Positions 8,637 to 16,345 of a stretch of DNA of 64,000 nt are shown here, piece after piece. Source of the stretch: Alkalibacillus silvisoli. GTDB lineage: Bacteria > Bacillota > Bacilli > Bacillales > Alkalibacillaceae. Every line of letters begins with the position of its first letter. The stretch's first letter is position 1. Both the position numbers and the translations under genes were made by a program. Under the pieces are notes generated by a model. It had not been told where the DNA came from. It did not search any database and was given only the letters and a program-made list of their open reading frames with translations. The stretch lies in the NCBI RefSeq assembly GCF_039521975.1, contig NZ_BAAACZ010000027.1:12633-76632 (forward strand). Direction: 5' to 3'.

Positions 8637-9557
8637 TTAATTCGTAAACCAGTCGTGTAGATCATCTGATTTGATGGAGATGTAAACATCATTCTCAACC
8701 TCAGGATTATTATAACGGTCCCGCTTATGAAATACAACAACACCGTCTTCTGATGTTTCAATGGTACCATCTTCTACAATCCATCCGCCATTAGGGCGTG
8801 TATAAGTGTCATTTTCACTGACAACTCTATATTCACCCGCTTCATACTCTGTGATCGAGAAGTCGCCAATATCTTCTGAAAAAGTTTCATCATCTGAGAT
8901 ATAGATGTTAATTGTTTTTAAGCCATCGTCATTGGTATAAAATTCAATTTCTTGATCTGATGTTGTATAGTGACTCCAGTCAAATGATGATGACCTCCAA
9001 TCAATTTCCCCAGTATACATTTGCCCGTCATCATCTTCACCATCTACTTGTGTTGCAACAACCTCTAAAGCAATATCACCACTAGCCCCTTGGAATTCGA
9101 TGTCATTGTCTCCATGTGGCCAGTTCACTAGAATACGGTATTGTTCAGTGTCGTTCTCTGGTGTGAATGTTTCTGAATGGTCTACTTCCTCCCAGTTACC
9201 ATCAATCATTCTTTCCATAGTGAGTACGACAGGAGAGTCACCATTACTTGGGAATAAGTCTCCGTTAGTATTTAGGTCGACGCTGTATTCTACAGGTAGT
9301 TCGGTATTGTTTTTGTTAATATCAAAGGAATAGACTTCTTTTTCATCCATTCCAGGGTATAGATCGTCACCTAAATCAAAGTCCCCATTACCAATTGTTT
9401 GTCCATCACTATTGACAACATCGACATCAAATGAAGCTGCTGTTGCTGTGTTGTCCTCACTTGAAAACTCTGATGTAAAGTAAGCAATTGTTCCAGATAG
9501 TGCAATGGCAAAAACTAAAGCACCAATTAAGATAAATAGCTTTTTGTTCTTTCTCAT
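8637..9557 (-). CDS. TasA/CalY-like secreted protein (SipW-dependent)
   Basis: The 306-residue protein has a SipW-type signal peptide: MRKNKKLFILIGALVF, a hydrophobic stretch ending SGTIAYFTSE, then a conserved stretch after cleavage (DNTATAASFDVDVV). Residues about 30-165 match the TasA/camelysin family, whose members form matrix fibres or act as surface proteases. The last 140 residues are acidic and rich in aromatic pairs and have no match I recognise, making the protein longer than TasA (about 261). It lies 94 bp downstream of sipW on the same strand and is probably co-transcribed with it. A biofilm matrix or surface-fibre role is inferred. No tapA is visible. Confidence 0.75.
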   Translation of the reverse strand: MRKNKKLFILIGALVFAIALSGTIAYFTSEFSSEDNTATAASFDVDVVNSDGQTIGNGDFDLGDDLYPGMDEKEVYSFDINKNNTELPVEYSVDLNTNGDLFPSNGDSPVVLTMERMIDGNWEEVDHSETFTPENDTEQYRILVNWPHGDNDIEFQGASGDIALEVVATQVDGEDDDGQMYTGEIDWRSSSFDWSHYTTSDQEIEFYTNDDGLKTINIYISDDETFSEDIGDFSITEYEAGEYRVVSENDTYTRPNGGWIVEDGTIETSEDGVVVFHKRDRYNNPEVENDVYISIKSDDLHDWFTN

Positions 9558-9651
9558 ACATATTCCTCCTTCAAATAATTAGATAATTTAATAGTTTTTG
9601 TGTGTTGATCATGGGTGTAGTAGCTTTTATACTCACCTCCTTAAGTCTACA

Positions 9652-10179
9652 TCAACCCTTAGATTCTTTACCTTCTGTCGATAGTAGTCTTTTGATAGGG
9701 CGATAACCTATACTAATTAGAAAAATCATCGATAGGGTGAAAATACCAAAGGGCCCTTTTAGAAAATCCATCATATAGCCTGCTTTTGGAATGGAAAATG
9801 ATAGTTTACCAACAATTTCTTCATTTGTAACAAGGATGTGATCAGGGGTATTGTTAGCATCTCCCTTTGTTTCATAATGAGCTGTTCCGCTTTCTTCGAT
9901 TACATCAATCACGCGGTGGGTAACGAGATTATTTTGGTGATCACGAAAGGTAATGACATCATTTTCTTCAATCGCATCTGTATTTTTAACGATAATGATG
10001 TCTCCAGGTGAAACTTTAGGCTCCATGCTTCCAGATAAAACATTCAACAGATGAAAGCCAAAGATTGATGGAGGGTCTTGATTTTGAGATTGAAATGTTG
10101 TTAAGAAAGCTAGTACAAAGGTCAGAAGAAGTAAGACTAGAAAACTATTAAAGATCCATTTGCTAATTTGTTTGACCAT
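9652..10179 (-). CDS. sipW: Signal peptidase I, SipW (ER-type)
   Basis: The protein has about 175 residues with an N-terminal membrane helix and a second one at the C terminus. The catalytic serine lies in LSGSMEPKVSPGDIIIVK. The second catalytic block reads VTHRVIDV, with histidine where ordinary bacterial signal peptidases have lysine; this marks the archaeal/ER-like SipW class. I prefer ATG 10179 (MVKQISKWIF), which has GGAG at a good distance, over the in-frame ATG at 10212. SipW cleaves TasA-type precursors, and the adjacent TasA-like gene is its expected client. The 374-bp gap upstream contains a promoter for the opposite-strand gene and otherwise AT-rich DNA. Confidence 0.9.
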   Translation of the reverse strand: MVKQISKWIFNSFLVLLLLTFVLAFLTTFQSQNQDPPSIFGFHLLNVLSGSMEPKVSPGDIIIVKNTDAIEENDVITFRDHQNNLVTHRVIDVIEESGTAHYETKGDANNTPDHILVTNEEIVGKLSFSIPKAGYMMDFLKGPFGIFTLSMIFLISIGYRPIKRLLSTEGKESKG

Positions 10180-10447
10180 ATTTTTATCTCCATTCCTACT
10201 TTTGATATCCACATTTACTCACATTGTATGGACAAAATATGGATGATATGACCTATTTTAATAATCTTTTGAATCAAGTAGGGAGAATGAAGGTTTGAGT
10301 GTTTTATTAATAATAATAGATTGCAGCAGCTAAGAGAAAATTAAAGGTGGAGCTTTGAAATTGCCGTAGGATGGCAGCAGTTTTTTAAATTTTTCATGCA
10401 AATACACAAAAAACATTCCCCTTTTCATGAAAATTCGAAAATTTTTC

Positions 10448-10475
10448 TTTACTTTTTCTCCCTTTTGAGTATAAT
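10448..10475 (+). promoter_or_regulatory. Sigma-A-like promoter for the small gene at 10587
   Basis: TTTACT (10448-10453) and TATAAT (10470-10475) are separated by 16 bases. The predicted transcript would have a leader of about 105 bases before the GTG at 10587. Confidence 0.5.
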
Positions 10476-10586
10476 TATTAATGTAATATTTTGTATCTTT
10501 TATGATATAAAAGGAGGGGGTAGAGTGAACTAACTGTTTTAAGGGATATGATGAAATTTCAATTGGGGTAGAAGGGAGAAAGTTGA

Positions 10587-10820
10587 GTGAGCGCTGGTAA
10601 AACTGAAGCAGACTTAAAAGCTGAGTTTGTAGACGCGTACTATAATTATGCTAAAACGCGTGATGGTGAATATTTTAAAGAAATGCTTAGGATTCATAGA
10701 AGGCTATTCAAATTAACTAAGGGGGCAGTCCCTCTAAATGTATTTGATTATATCCCAGTCTTGAAAGAAGAACTTCGACAAGAATGGGAAGCTAAAAGAA
10801 AGAAGAAAACAACTGTTTAG
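10587..10820 (+). CDS. Small hypothetical protein (77 aa)
   Basis: I do not recognise the family. The product is hydrophilic and probably helical, with aromatic residues in the first half (FVDAYYNYAKTRDGEYFKEM) and a strongly basic tail (EWEAKRKKKTTV). There is no signal peptide or membrane segment. The GTG start follows GAAGGGAGA at a suitable distance, and the neighbouring TTG is out of frame. A promoter lies about 110 bp upstream and a hairpin about 95 bp downstream, so it appears to be a single-gene unit. Coding is supported by codon pattern and signals rather than homology. Confidence 0.6.
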   Translation: MSAGKTEADLKAEFVDAYYNYAKTRDGEYFKEMLRIHRRLFKLTKGAVPLNVFDYIPVLKEELRQEWEAKRKKKTTV

Positions 10821-10913
10821 TGGTGATCTAACTTAGGTTTCCACTTGCGAAATAAATGTAGTTAAAATAAAAGATCAAATTCGACCATTGATTTTTTTGT
10901 TAAAACACACCTA

Positions 10914-10954
10914 AACCCCCACCTGAGTCCTTGAAATTGGGCTTTGGTGGGGTT
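10914..10954 (+). terminator. Hairpin downstream of the 77-aa gene
   Basis: AACCCCCACC (10914-10923) pairs with GGTGGGGTT (10946-10954) with one bulged C. The inner stem AGTCC/GGGCT extends it. It is followed by AAAATT rather than a long T run, so termination efficiency is uncertain. Confidence 0.5.
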
Positions 10955-11001
10955 AAAATTTATACATAATTTTGTTAGGTAGTTTATAGGAGAAAGTACT
11001 T

Positions 11002-11439
11002 ATGAATAAAATCTTTTCTTGGGGCGCTGTCCTTTTATGGATGGCTTTAATTTTTTACTTTTCTCATCAACCAGCTGAAGAGTCGAGTGAACTAAGTGGA
11101 AGTGTTGTCGATTTAGTTATATCCATAGCTCCGTTTATAGAAGGTGATTCTGACTGGGTTCATTTCTTAGTCCGTAAAGGTGCGCACTTTTTCGTTTATT
11201 TTGTGCTGGGGATTCTGGTTATAAACGGATTAAGAGTGAGTGGTATTTCGATTAAGAGGAGTGCACTTGCTAGTGTGTTCATCTGTTTACTTTATGCAAT
11301 ATCAGATGAGGTCCATCAATTATACATACCAGGGCGATCTGGAGAAGTGAGCGATGTTATTTTAGATACAATAGGAGCGAGTGTGGGTGTGTTGGTTTAT
11401 TTAGGTGTGGTGAGATTGGGTAGAAAGAGTGGTAGGTGA
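11002..11439 (+). CDS. VanZ family membrane protein
   Basis: The 145-residue protein has four predicted membrane helices. It carries the VanZ signatures FSHQPAEESS after helix 1, VRKGAHFFVYFVLGIL in helix 2-3 and AISDEVHQLYIPGRSGEVSD before helix 4. VanZ proteins were named from the teicoplanin-resistance cluster, but most chromosomal members have no known resistance role. No van genes are nearby. It stands alone between small genes, followed directly by a 20-bp-phased repeat array. Confidence 0.85.
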   Translation: MNKIFSWGAVLLWMALIFYFSHQPAEESSELSGSVVDLVISIAPFIEGDSDWVHFLVRKGAHFFVYFVLGILVINGLRVSGISIKRSALASVFICLLYAISDEVHQLYIPGRSGEVSDVILDTIGASVGVLVYLGVVRLGRKSGR

Positions 11440-11459
11440 GCAGCGACCCGAGCGGAATT

Positions 11460-11540
11460 TATCAGCGCTCGGGAGTGATTTATCAGCGTTCGAGCCAATT
11501 TATCAGCGCCCGAGCCAACTTATCAGCGCTCAAATTTTCA
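11460..11540 (+). repeat. 20-bp-phased intergenic repeat array, TTATCAGCG type (module A)
   Basis: Four copies of TATCAGCG start at 11460, 11481, 11501 and 11521, spaced 21, 20 and 20 bp. Each is followed by a variable half such as CTCGGGAGTG or CCCGAGCCAA. The array lies between the convergent vanZ-like and acidic-protein genes. It is the reverse complement of the GCGCTGATAAA type seen at 12853 and 59005. Confidence 0.85.
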
Positions 11541-11564
11541 ATTATGAGTCCCAACCTCATACAA

Positions 11565-12404
11565 TTAGCGATTATAGCGCCAGGCAACATAGCCGCTTAA
11601 TCCAAGGACAGCCAACATAGAACCAAGGAGCATTAAAGTGTGGGTTGAACCCGGGCTTGATGCTTGTCTTTCTGAGAATTCGCTATTTACTCTTCTTTCT
11701 CTTGCTTCATAGTTGTCTAAGCCTTCATATTGCCCAAATCTAATAAATGATGACCTCATGTCTGATCCTAAGAGCTCACGAATTTCTTTTGCTTCATCTT
11801 CATCTTCATCTTCATCATCTTCTTCGTCCTCATCCTCTTCTCGAGCGTCTTCATCTTCATTTTCTTCGTCAAGTTCAGATTGGTTGTTTTGATTGATTGT
11901 ATCATTTTCTACTGAATCAGAAGAAGATTCCTCATCTGAAGAGGGGTTGTTAGATGGACTAGTATCATTAGTATTATTATTGTCATTAGTATTATTACCA
12001 TTGGGCGAGCTATCCCCGCCAGAACCACTACCGTTAGAAGAGTCGTTTCCATCAGAAGAACCATTGTCGAGAGAGTCCTCTTCATTAGGGGATTCTTCTT
12101 GATCACCATTTGAATCTTCACTAGAATCGCCGTTTTCATCAGACTCACCAGACTCATCACTTTCTTCATCAGCGTCATTGTCTGAAGGGTCATTTTCATC
12201 AGTAGGATCGCCATCGTCTATTGGCCCGTCATCTTCTTCTGCTTCATTTTCATCTGAAGAATTGTCCTCATCAATTGGTCCATCGTCCTCATGAGTCTCA
12301 TTGCTGTTAGGTGAACCACCCTCATCGTCATCATCTGCAAGGATTAGCTTGGGGGTTGCTAAGAGTAATATGATCATAACTATAATAACAAATGATTTTC
12401 TCAT
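11565..12404 (-). CDS. Extremely acidic low-complexity secreted protein with C-terminal membrane anchor
   Basis: The 279-residue protein begins with a signal peptide (MRKSFVIIVMIILLLATPKL) and then consists for about 170 residues almost only of Asp, Glu, Ser, Asn and Gly, with degenerate repeats of DDGPIDE and SDEN. A short ordinary segment (REIRELLGSDMRSSFIRFGQYE type, residues about 205-245) precedes a C-terminal helix (LMLLGSMLAVLGLSGYVAW) and a basic end RYNR. The end resembles a sortase-substrate layout, but no LPXTG motif is visible; SPGST precedes the helix. I do not know the family. It may form a hydrated polyanionic surface layer suited to salt, which is inference. Confidence 0.7.
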   Translation of the reverse strand: MRKSFVIIVMIILLLATPKLILADDDDEGGSPNSNETHEDDGPIDEDNSSDENEAEEDDGPIDDGDPTDENDPSDNDADEESDESGESDENGDSSEDSNGDQEESPNEEDSLDNGSSDGNDSSNGSGSGGDSSPNGNNTNDNNNTNDTSPSNNPSSDEESSSDSVENDTINQNNQSELDEENEDEDAREEDEDEEDDEDEDEDEAKEIRELLGSDMRSSFIRFGQYEGLDNYEARERRVNSEFSERQASSPGSTHTLMLLGSMLAVLGLSGYVAWRYNR

Positions 12405-12594
12405 ATAGCCTCCTATTAATTAAAAGTTCAGTATGTGTAAAATTATTAATGCGAAGTTTTTCTTCATATAATAAGTCCTAGTTTAAATTAATCATAAATA
12501 ATAGAAGATTTCTACCAATTTCCCGAGATTATTTGCTAAAAATTAAAAACCATAAACTAAATTGTAATTAAATTCACTCTATTGTTAAAATTTG

Positions 12595-12623
12595 TTGAAT
12601 TACTAGTTTAAATTTGCTAGACT
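12595..12623 (+). promoter_or_regulatory. Sigma-A-like promoter of a small-RNA unit
   Basis: TTGAAT (12595-12600) and TAGACT (12618-12623) are 17 bases apart with a TG at the extended -10 position (TGC just before the -10). No protein start with a ribosome binding site follows, but a terminator lies 170 bases downstream. Confidence 0.55.
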
Positions 12624-12629
12624 ATCATT

Positions 12630-12802
12630 AAGCACGAATTGCATGGGTACATAGACTTGAGTTCGTGCATGGGGTGAATTTAGTACAGGGACTTTCCAAT
12701 GGGGGAATGTAAGATTCCATCAATTCGGTGGGATCTTACAATTGTTTAAACAGAAAAATACGAGTTGGGCGTCACACTTTAATAGAGAGTGTGGCGTTTT
12801 TT
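12630..12802 (+). ncRNA. Candidate structured small RNA, family not recognised
   Basis: The predicted transcript of about 170 nt starts just after the promoter above and ends at an intrinsic terminator. It contains three stems. Stem 1 pairs GCACGAA (12632-12638) with TTCGTGC (12662-12668). Stem 2 is an 11-bp helix pairing 12708-12718 with 12730-12740, with one G-U pair. Stem 3 is the terminator. Between them lie several G-rich single strands (ATGGGT, ATGGGG, ATGGGGG). There is no good open reading frame. It does not match my memory of 6S, SRP, tmRNA, RNase P or common riboswitches. It could also be a leader of an unknown short peptide. Confidence 0.5.
12770..12802 (+). terminator. Intrinsic terminator of the candidate small RNA
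   Basis: CGTCACACT (12770-12778) pairs with AGTGTGGCG (12788-12796), with one G-U pair and a 9-base loop. Six T residues follow directly. No recognisable protein gene ends just before it. Confidence 0.8.
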
Positions 12803-12850
12803 GATTAGGGTATTTGAAAAGTAAAGAAATACAGTGGAAATGAAAAAAGT

Positions 12851-12935
12851 CGCTGGGTGCTGATAAAAGTTGTGGAGCGCTGATAAAAGCTGCCAAACGC
12901 TGATAAAAGTGTCGTGAACGCTGATAAAAATGATC
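12851..12935 (+). repeat. 20-bp-phased repeat array, GCGCTGATAAAA type (module B)
   Basis: Four copies of the core TGATAAAA start at 12861, 12881, 12901 and 12922, spaced 20, 20 and 21 bp. Each is preceded by TGC, CGC or ACGC. The array begins about 50 bases after the small-RNA terminator and runs opposite in orientation to module A. The remaining AT-rich bases up to 13080 show nothing else I can name. Confidence 0.85.
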
Positions 12936-13084
12936 CGCTTGCGTAACTGTTTATCATACACAAGTCATCAAGTGTTCGTATTTTAGTAACACTTAACACC
13001 CACTTGTTTCAGGCTTTTATATTTTAAAATGTTAAATTTTAAAAAATTCATCTTTACAAAGACTTATTTGTTTAATAAAATTAT

Positions 13085-13145
13085 CTGTAACGGGTTACAG
13101 GCAGTGTGTCCCCTATATATTTTACATGATGTGTAACCGGTTACA
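13085..13145 (+). promoter_or_regulatory. Two palindromic LacI/cre-like operators around a promoter
   Basis: CTGTAACGGGTTACAG (13085-13100) and the perfect palindrome TGTAACCGGTTACA (13132-13145) are centred 46 bp apart. The second also fits the CcpA cre consensus TGWAANCGNTNWCA. The first overlaps a possible -35 TTACAG (13095-13100); TATTTT (13118-13123), 17 bases later, would be the -10. The layout suggests autorepression of the LacI-type gene that starts at 13178, or catabolite control, or both. Confidence 0.6.
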
Positions 13146-13177
13146 GGTCGAATTGATAGGCTATTAAGGTGATTATT

Positions 13178-14158
13178 ATGACAACTATTAAAGATGTAGC
13201 ACACCATGCGGAAGTTTCGGTGGCGACGGTTTCGCGGGTTATTAATCGTAATGGATATGTTAATGAAGATACGCGTAAGAAGGTAGAAGCGGCAGTTGAG
13301 GAGCTGAATTATAAGCCTAATTCGGTTGCACGAAGCCTTTTTAAGAAGCAATCCAAGACGATCGGCATTATTGTCCCTGACATTACGAACCCATATTTCC
13401 CAGAATTAGTTCGTGGTGTTGAAGATTATTTAATTAAAAAAGGCTTTACGACGATTCTTTGTAATAGTGATGAAGACCCGGAAAAAGAAAGACTTTATCT
13501 TGATGTGATGAAGCAAAAATATGTCGATGGTGTGATTATTGTTTCGAATATGGCTGAGCGAGAGTTTATTGATGAGTGTGATATCCCAATGGTTGCCTTA
13601 GATCGTAATGTTCATCAAGAGATGCCCGCTTTCGTAATTGACAATCGTGACGGTGGAAGGGTTGCGACAGAGCATTTATTCGATGTGGGGTGCAAGCGAG
13701 TTGCCCATATTAAAGGCCCAGATCAAGTTATCAATTCTGAAGAACGATATGAAGGATACATAGAAGTAGTAAATGGTCGAGACTGGTTTCAAGACAGTTT
13801 CGTTGTATCGGGCAACTTTGAACAAAAACAGGCCGCACAAGTAACTAAGCAATTGTTAAACAAGCACCCTGAAATTGATGGTATTTTTGCTGGGAATGAT
13901 GCTATGGCAGTCGGTGTATTAAAAGCCGCAGAATCATTAAACCTGAAAGTCCCCGAAGATTTAGCGATCATTGGTTTTGATGGCATCGATTTAACAGAGA
14001 TGACATCCCCAGAATTAACCACCCTCTCACAACCGATTTATCAAATGAGCCGTGATGCTGCAAAAGCCTTAATCACGTTAATAGAAGGGAAAACAATTAA
14101 ACAAAAAGAAAACCTTTTCCCATTACAATTGCTCAAGCGTCAATCAACTAAAAGATAG
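13178..14158 (+). CDS. LacI-family transcriptional regulator (RbsR-like), orphan
   Basis: The 326-residue protein has the LacI HTH (TIKDVAHHAEVSVATVSRVI) and hinge (YKPNSVARSLFKKQ), then a periplasmic-binding-like effector domain (GIIVPDITNPYFPELVRGVE). The effector domain resembles RbsR-type pentose regulators. I chose ATG 13178, six bases after AAGGTG, over the in-frame GTG 13169 that overlaps the ribosome binding site. No transporter or kinase follows: a terminator comes at once. Its targets are therefore elsewhere, or it mainly controls itself through the two upstream palindromes. CcpA itself is less likely because the effector region fits RbsR better. Confidence 0.8.
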   Translation: MTTIKDVAHHAEVSVATVSRVINRNGYVNEDTRKKVEAAVEELNYKPNSVARSLFKKQSKTIGIIVPDITNPYFPELVRGVEDYLIKKGFTTILCNSDEDPEKERLYLDVMKQKYVDGVIIVSNMAEREFIDECDIPMVALDRNVHQEMPAFVIDNRDGGRVATEHLFDVGCKRVAHIKGPDQVINSEERYEGYIEVVNGRDWFQDSFVVSGNFEQKQAAQVTKQLLNKHPEIDGIFAGNDAMAVGVLKAAESLNLKVPEDLAIIGFDGIDLTEMTSPELTTLSQPIYQMSRDAAKALITLIEGKTIKQKENLFPLQLLKRQSTKR

Positions 14159-14166
14159 ATAGAAAG

Positions 14167-14209
14167 AAAGCACACACGTTCGTGTTAACCGCGAGTGGGT
14201 GCTTTTATT
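14167..14209 (+). terminator. Terminator after the orphan LacI gene
   Basis: AAAGCAC (14167-14173) pairs with GTGCTTT (14199-14205), extended by further pairs around one mismatch, and is followed by TATTTTT. Confidence 0.7.
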
Positions 14210-14275
14210 TTTAACACTTTTCTAGTTTCTAGTCGGTTGTATTAGTAGAGACTACAAATGAAAAGTGGTGATTAT

Positions 14276-14506
14276 ATGAGAAATGAGCTTTTGAGTCTTA
14301 TAGATAAGCTTCAACAAGATGATTATAAGACAAGGTTATTAAGACGATTACTGATGATGGCATTTTCAGTGCTTTTGAGGGAGGGGAATTATGACGATTT
14401 CCGAAAGACGATGGTCATGCTAACTCGGAGTGGTTTTTTTCGTGATGTTGTAAAAGATGAAGAGTTGGTGATGTTGGCCAGTCTGGTGGGGAGGAGGTTT
14501 CGTTGA
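14276..14506 (+). CDS. Small hypothetical helical protein (76 aa)
   Basis: I do not recognise this protein. It is predicted to be all-helical with a leucine- and methionine-rich centre (LLRRLLMMAFSVLLREG) and basic ends. There is no signal peptide, and the central segment is too charged at its edges for a clear membrane helix. ATG 14276 follows AAGTGGTGAT; an in-frame ATG at 14258 gives six more residues. It stands alone between the LacI terminator and another small gene. Confidence 0.5.
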   Translation: MRNELLSLIDKLQQDDYKTRLLRRLLMMAFSVLLREGNYDDFRKTMVMLTRSGFFRDVVKDEELVMLASLVGRRFR

Positions 14507-14578
14507 GAGACGAATGTTTAACACCTTGGTCGCTTAGGGAAAACATTATACAAAACCCGATTAATAGGTGGTGTTAAA

Positions 14579-14803
14579 ATGGTCCAACACAAAAATAATC
14601 ACAAAGGGAAAAGCGTTGATCGTAAGAAAAAAGGCGCATACGAAGAAGACCGCACGCCAATTCACGAATACAAGGACGCTCAATTTGTCGACGAACCACC
14701 GCTAGAAGATGTGAAAATCGAGGAACAGAATCAAAAGCAGAAAAACAAACGAAAAAGCCAAAATACTTCGCAGAGTGAGAGGAAGTATAGGAAGAGTCAG
14801 TAA
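14579..14803 (+). CDS. Small basic hydrophilic protein (74 aa), hypothetical
   Basis: The product is Lys-, Gln- and Asn-rich, with a basic head (HKNNHKGKSVDRKKKG), an acidic middle (FVDEPPLEDVKIEE) and a basic tail. It is probably disordered. Small proteins of this sort occur in Bacillus as spore or nucleoid-associated products, but I cannot place it in a family. Its start follows AGGTGG and a clear terminator overlaps its stop codon, which supports it as a real gene. Confidence 0.55.
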   Translation: MVQHKNNHKGKSVDRKKKGAYEEDRTPIHEYKDAQFVDEPPLEDVKIEEQNQKQKNKRKSQNTSQSERKYRKSQ

Positions 14804-14833
14804 GCCCGCTTTGAATAATAAAGCGGGTTTATT
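14802..14833 (+). terminator. Terminator after the 74-aa gene
   Basis: CCCGCTTT (14805-14812) pairs with AAAGCGGG (14820-14827), with an AT-rich extension into TTTATTAT. The stem begins at the stop codon of the preceding gene. Confidence 0.75.
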
Positions 14834-14959
14834 ATATTGGGGGCGGTTAGCAATCTGATATTTACATGAGAGTGCTCCTTAAATTTAAGTTTTGGGTATA
14901 TAATAGAGTAGGGGAGTTTAGTTGTGAGTGAAAAGCATACTAGGTAAGAAATACAAGGA

Positions 14960-15190
14960 ATGGAAACATTAATTTTTTCGAGTGCTAAAGATTTATTAGT
15001 GTATTATGAATTAGAGTCTAAAGACGATGGTCCAATAGTTGCTAAATCCCTTGTTGAAGAATACAGTAGAAAAATAAGGGGAATATTGGATTATCCTCAT
15101 GGTGGGACATTAGCACCTGAAGAAATAGCAGAAATTAGGTTTAGACTTAATAAGATGTTTGAATTGTATAGGAAGGAGGTTACTTTATGA
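14960..15190 (+). CDS. Small hypothetical protein (76 aa) in operon with the HIRAN gene
   Basis: The product is mostly helical (DLLVYYELESKDDGPIVAKS, then LAPEEIAEIRFRLNKMFELY). I do not recognise the family. Its stop overlaps the next start (ATGA at 15187-15190), so the two genes are translationally coupled and probably linked in function. The ATG is weakly supported by AAGGA. Confidence 0.55.
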   Translation: METLIFSSAKDLLVYYELESKDDGPIVAKSLVEEYSRKIRGILDYPHGGTLAPEEIAEIRFRLNKMFELYRKEVTL

Positions 15191-15951
15191 CTGCTATAAA
15201 ATCCCTGTTATTCGTTTGGAAAAACCATGAGAATAACTTTTATTATCAAATTGGTACACTTAGTTATGATGGGGAAGTGTACACCTTCGAATATAGTCAT
15301 AAAAGTGAATCCCCTCGAAATGTTTATGAAGCTTTAAGTAAAGGTTATCGTTTACACCCTGCTTTTCCAGACTTAGAGAAAACTTAAGTTTCTGAGAAGC
15401 TTTTTACTACTTTTAATCGACGAATTCCCGACCAATCTCGTATTGGCTATGAAAATATATTGAATGAGCTATTTTTACCACAAGATGCTGATCGAATGGA
15501 TTTGTTACGTGAAACACGTGGCACTTTATCTGGTGACCCTTATTCATTTGAAGAGCCCCTTCGGTTAACTGGTGAAACTCTTTATTCTAACTTTTATATC
15601 AATGGCATGCGACATAGTGAAGGATTGCCAACTAATTGGGATTCAATTATCAATAAAGGTGATTCATTGGTTGCGCAGTTAGAGGAAGGTAATCAATTTG
15701 ATCCTTTTGCAGTAAAAGTATTAACCATAGATGATATGCATGTAGGTTATATTCCTGGAATTTATGCACAGGCAGTCCATGCCTTGTTGAAAAATCAGGA
15801 AAAGGTGAAGTTAACTGTTAAGCAAGTTCGTCCTAATTTTACACCACAATGGTGGGTGAAGGTTGAGTTAGCTGCTACTGTTGAAATGAATAACCCCAAC
15901 CAATATTATCGCAAAAATCTAGATAGTTTTATATTTAAGGAGATAGCGTAA
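15187..15951 (+). pseudogene. HIRAN-domain protein interrupted by one in-frame TAA stop
   Basis: Two segments, 15187-15387 and 15460-15951, lie in the same frame and are joined by 24 sense codons after a single TAA at 15385-15387. Joined, they make a protein of about 254 residues. Residues about 1-66 (SLLFVWKNHENNFYYQIG) form an N-terminal domain. The C-terminal half has the HIRAN pattern: LRLTGETLYSNFYINGMRH, GDSLVAQLEEGNQFDPFAVK and VGYIPGIYAQAVHALL. HIRAN domains bind single-stranded DNA ends in other proteins. There is no frameshift, so the lesion is a point nonsense mutation, a sequencing error or a read-through stop. It follows a coupled 76-aa gene. Confidence 0.75.
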
Positions 15952-16046
15952 CATTTGGCACTTAATTAGTATTTTGGGTAGAGATGAAAAAAGAATCCGT
16001 ACGCTCTTCTACTTACGCAGTTTAGATTACACTCTCCAAGGCAAAT

Positions 16047-16084
16047 AAAAGGAGCACCTTTGCAAATCCAAAGGTGCTCCTTTT
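16047..16084 (+). terminator. Strong terminator after the HIRAN gene
   Basis: AAAAGGAGCACCTTTG (16047-16062) pairs perfectly with 16069-16084, which ends in CCTTTT. The loop is six bases. The structure is symmetrical and may work in both directions. Confidence 0.85.
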
Positions 16085-16165
16085 AGCTTGACCACAATTT
16101 GTATATAAGAACGTTGTATAACCTTAAAAACTTTCACCCTTTACACGTTCTTCCCCCTATAGATT

Positions 16166-16345
16166 TTCGCTTAGATATTAGGAATTTCGCCCGATTAACG
16201 GGTTGATTAGGCGAACGCCCAATTAATTAGGCGTTCGCCTGAAAAATGATAATTTCGCCTGAATATTCGAAATTTCGCCCGATTATTGTGAAGTTCGCCT
16301 GAATAACGGAAATTTCGCCTGATTCCTAAATAATCAGGCGATTTC
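16166..16345 (-). repeat. 20-bp-phased repeat module with terminal inverted repeats, TTCGCC type (module E)
   Basis: TTCGC cores start at 16166, 16186, 16234, 16254, 16274, 16294 and 16314; within each run the step is exactly 20 bp. The 48-bp jump is a palindrome: AGGCGAACGCC (16209-16219) with its complement GGCGTTCGCCT (16230-16240). The other end is a hairpin of TCGCCTGATT with AATCAGGCGA (to 16341). The module runs in the minus sense relative to modules J and K. It fills the gap between a terminator and the lipoprotein operon promoter region; the rest of 15952-16502 shows nothing else. Confidence 0.85.

Noticed and set aside
11460..11540. Possible CRISPR array because of regularly spaced repeats
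   Set aside because: The conserved core is only 8-12 bases, the period is 20 bp, spacers would be about 10 bases, and no cas genes are near. CRISPR repeats and spacers are each much longer.
11893..12214. Frames on both strands overlapping the acidic protein gene
   Set aside because: Low-complexity GAT/GAA-rich DNA is open in several frames. Only the 11565-12404 frame has a signal peptide, an ordinary domain and an anchor.
12630..12802. 6S RNA, SRP RNA, tmRNA or a known riboswitch for the small RNA
   Set aside because: The ends are not complementary as in 6S, the SRP loop motif is absent, there is no tRNA-like domain, and no riboswitch core that I know is visible.
12779..12999. Minus-strand reading frames of about 60 codons across module B
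   Set aside because: They translate the phased repeat (runs of SAF..ISA-like residues), have no ribosome binding site, and overlap the small-RNA terminator.
13064..13351. Minus-strand 95-codon frame upstream of the orphan LacI gene
   Set aside because: It covers the operator region and the antisense of the LacI HTH, lacks a ribosome binding site and shows no protein features.
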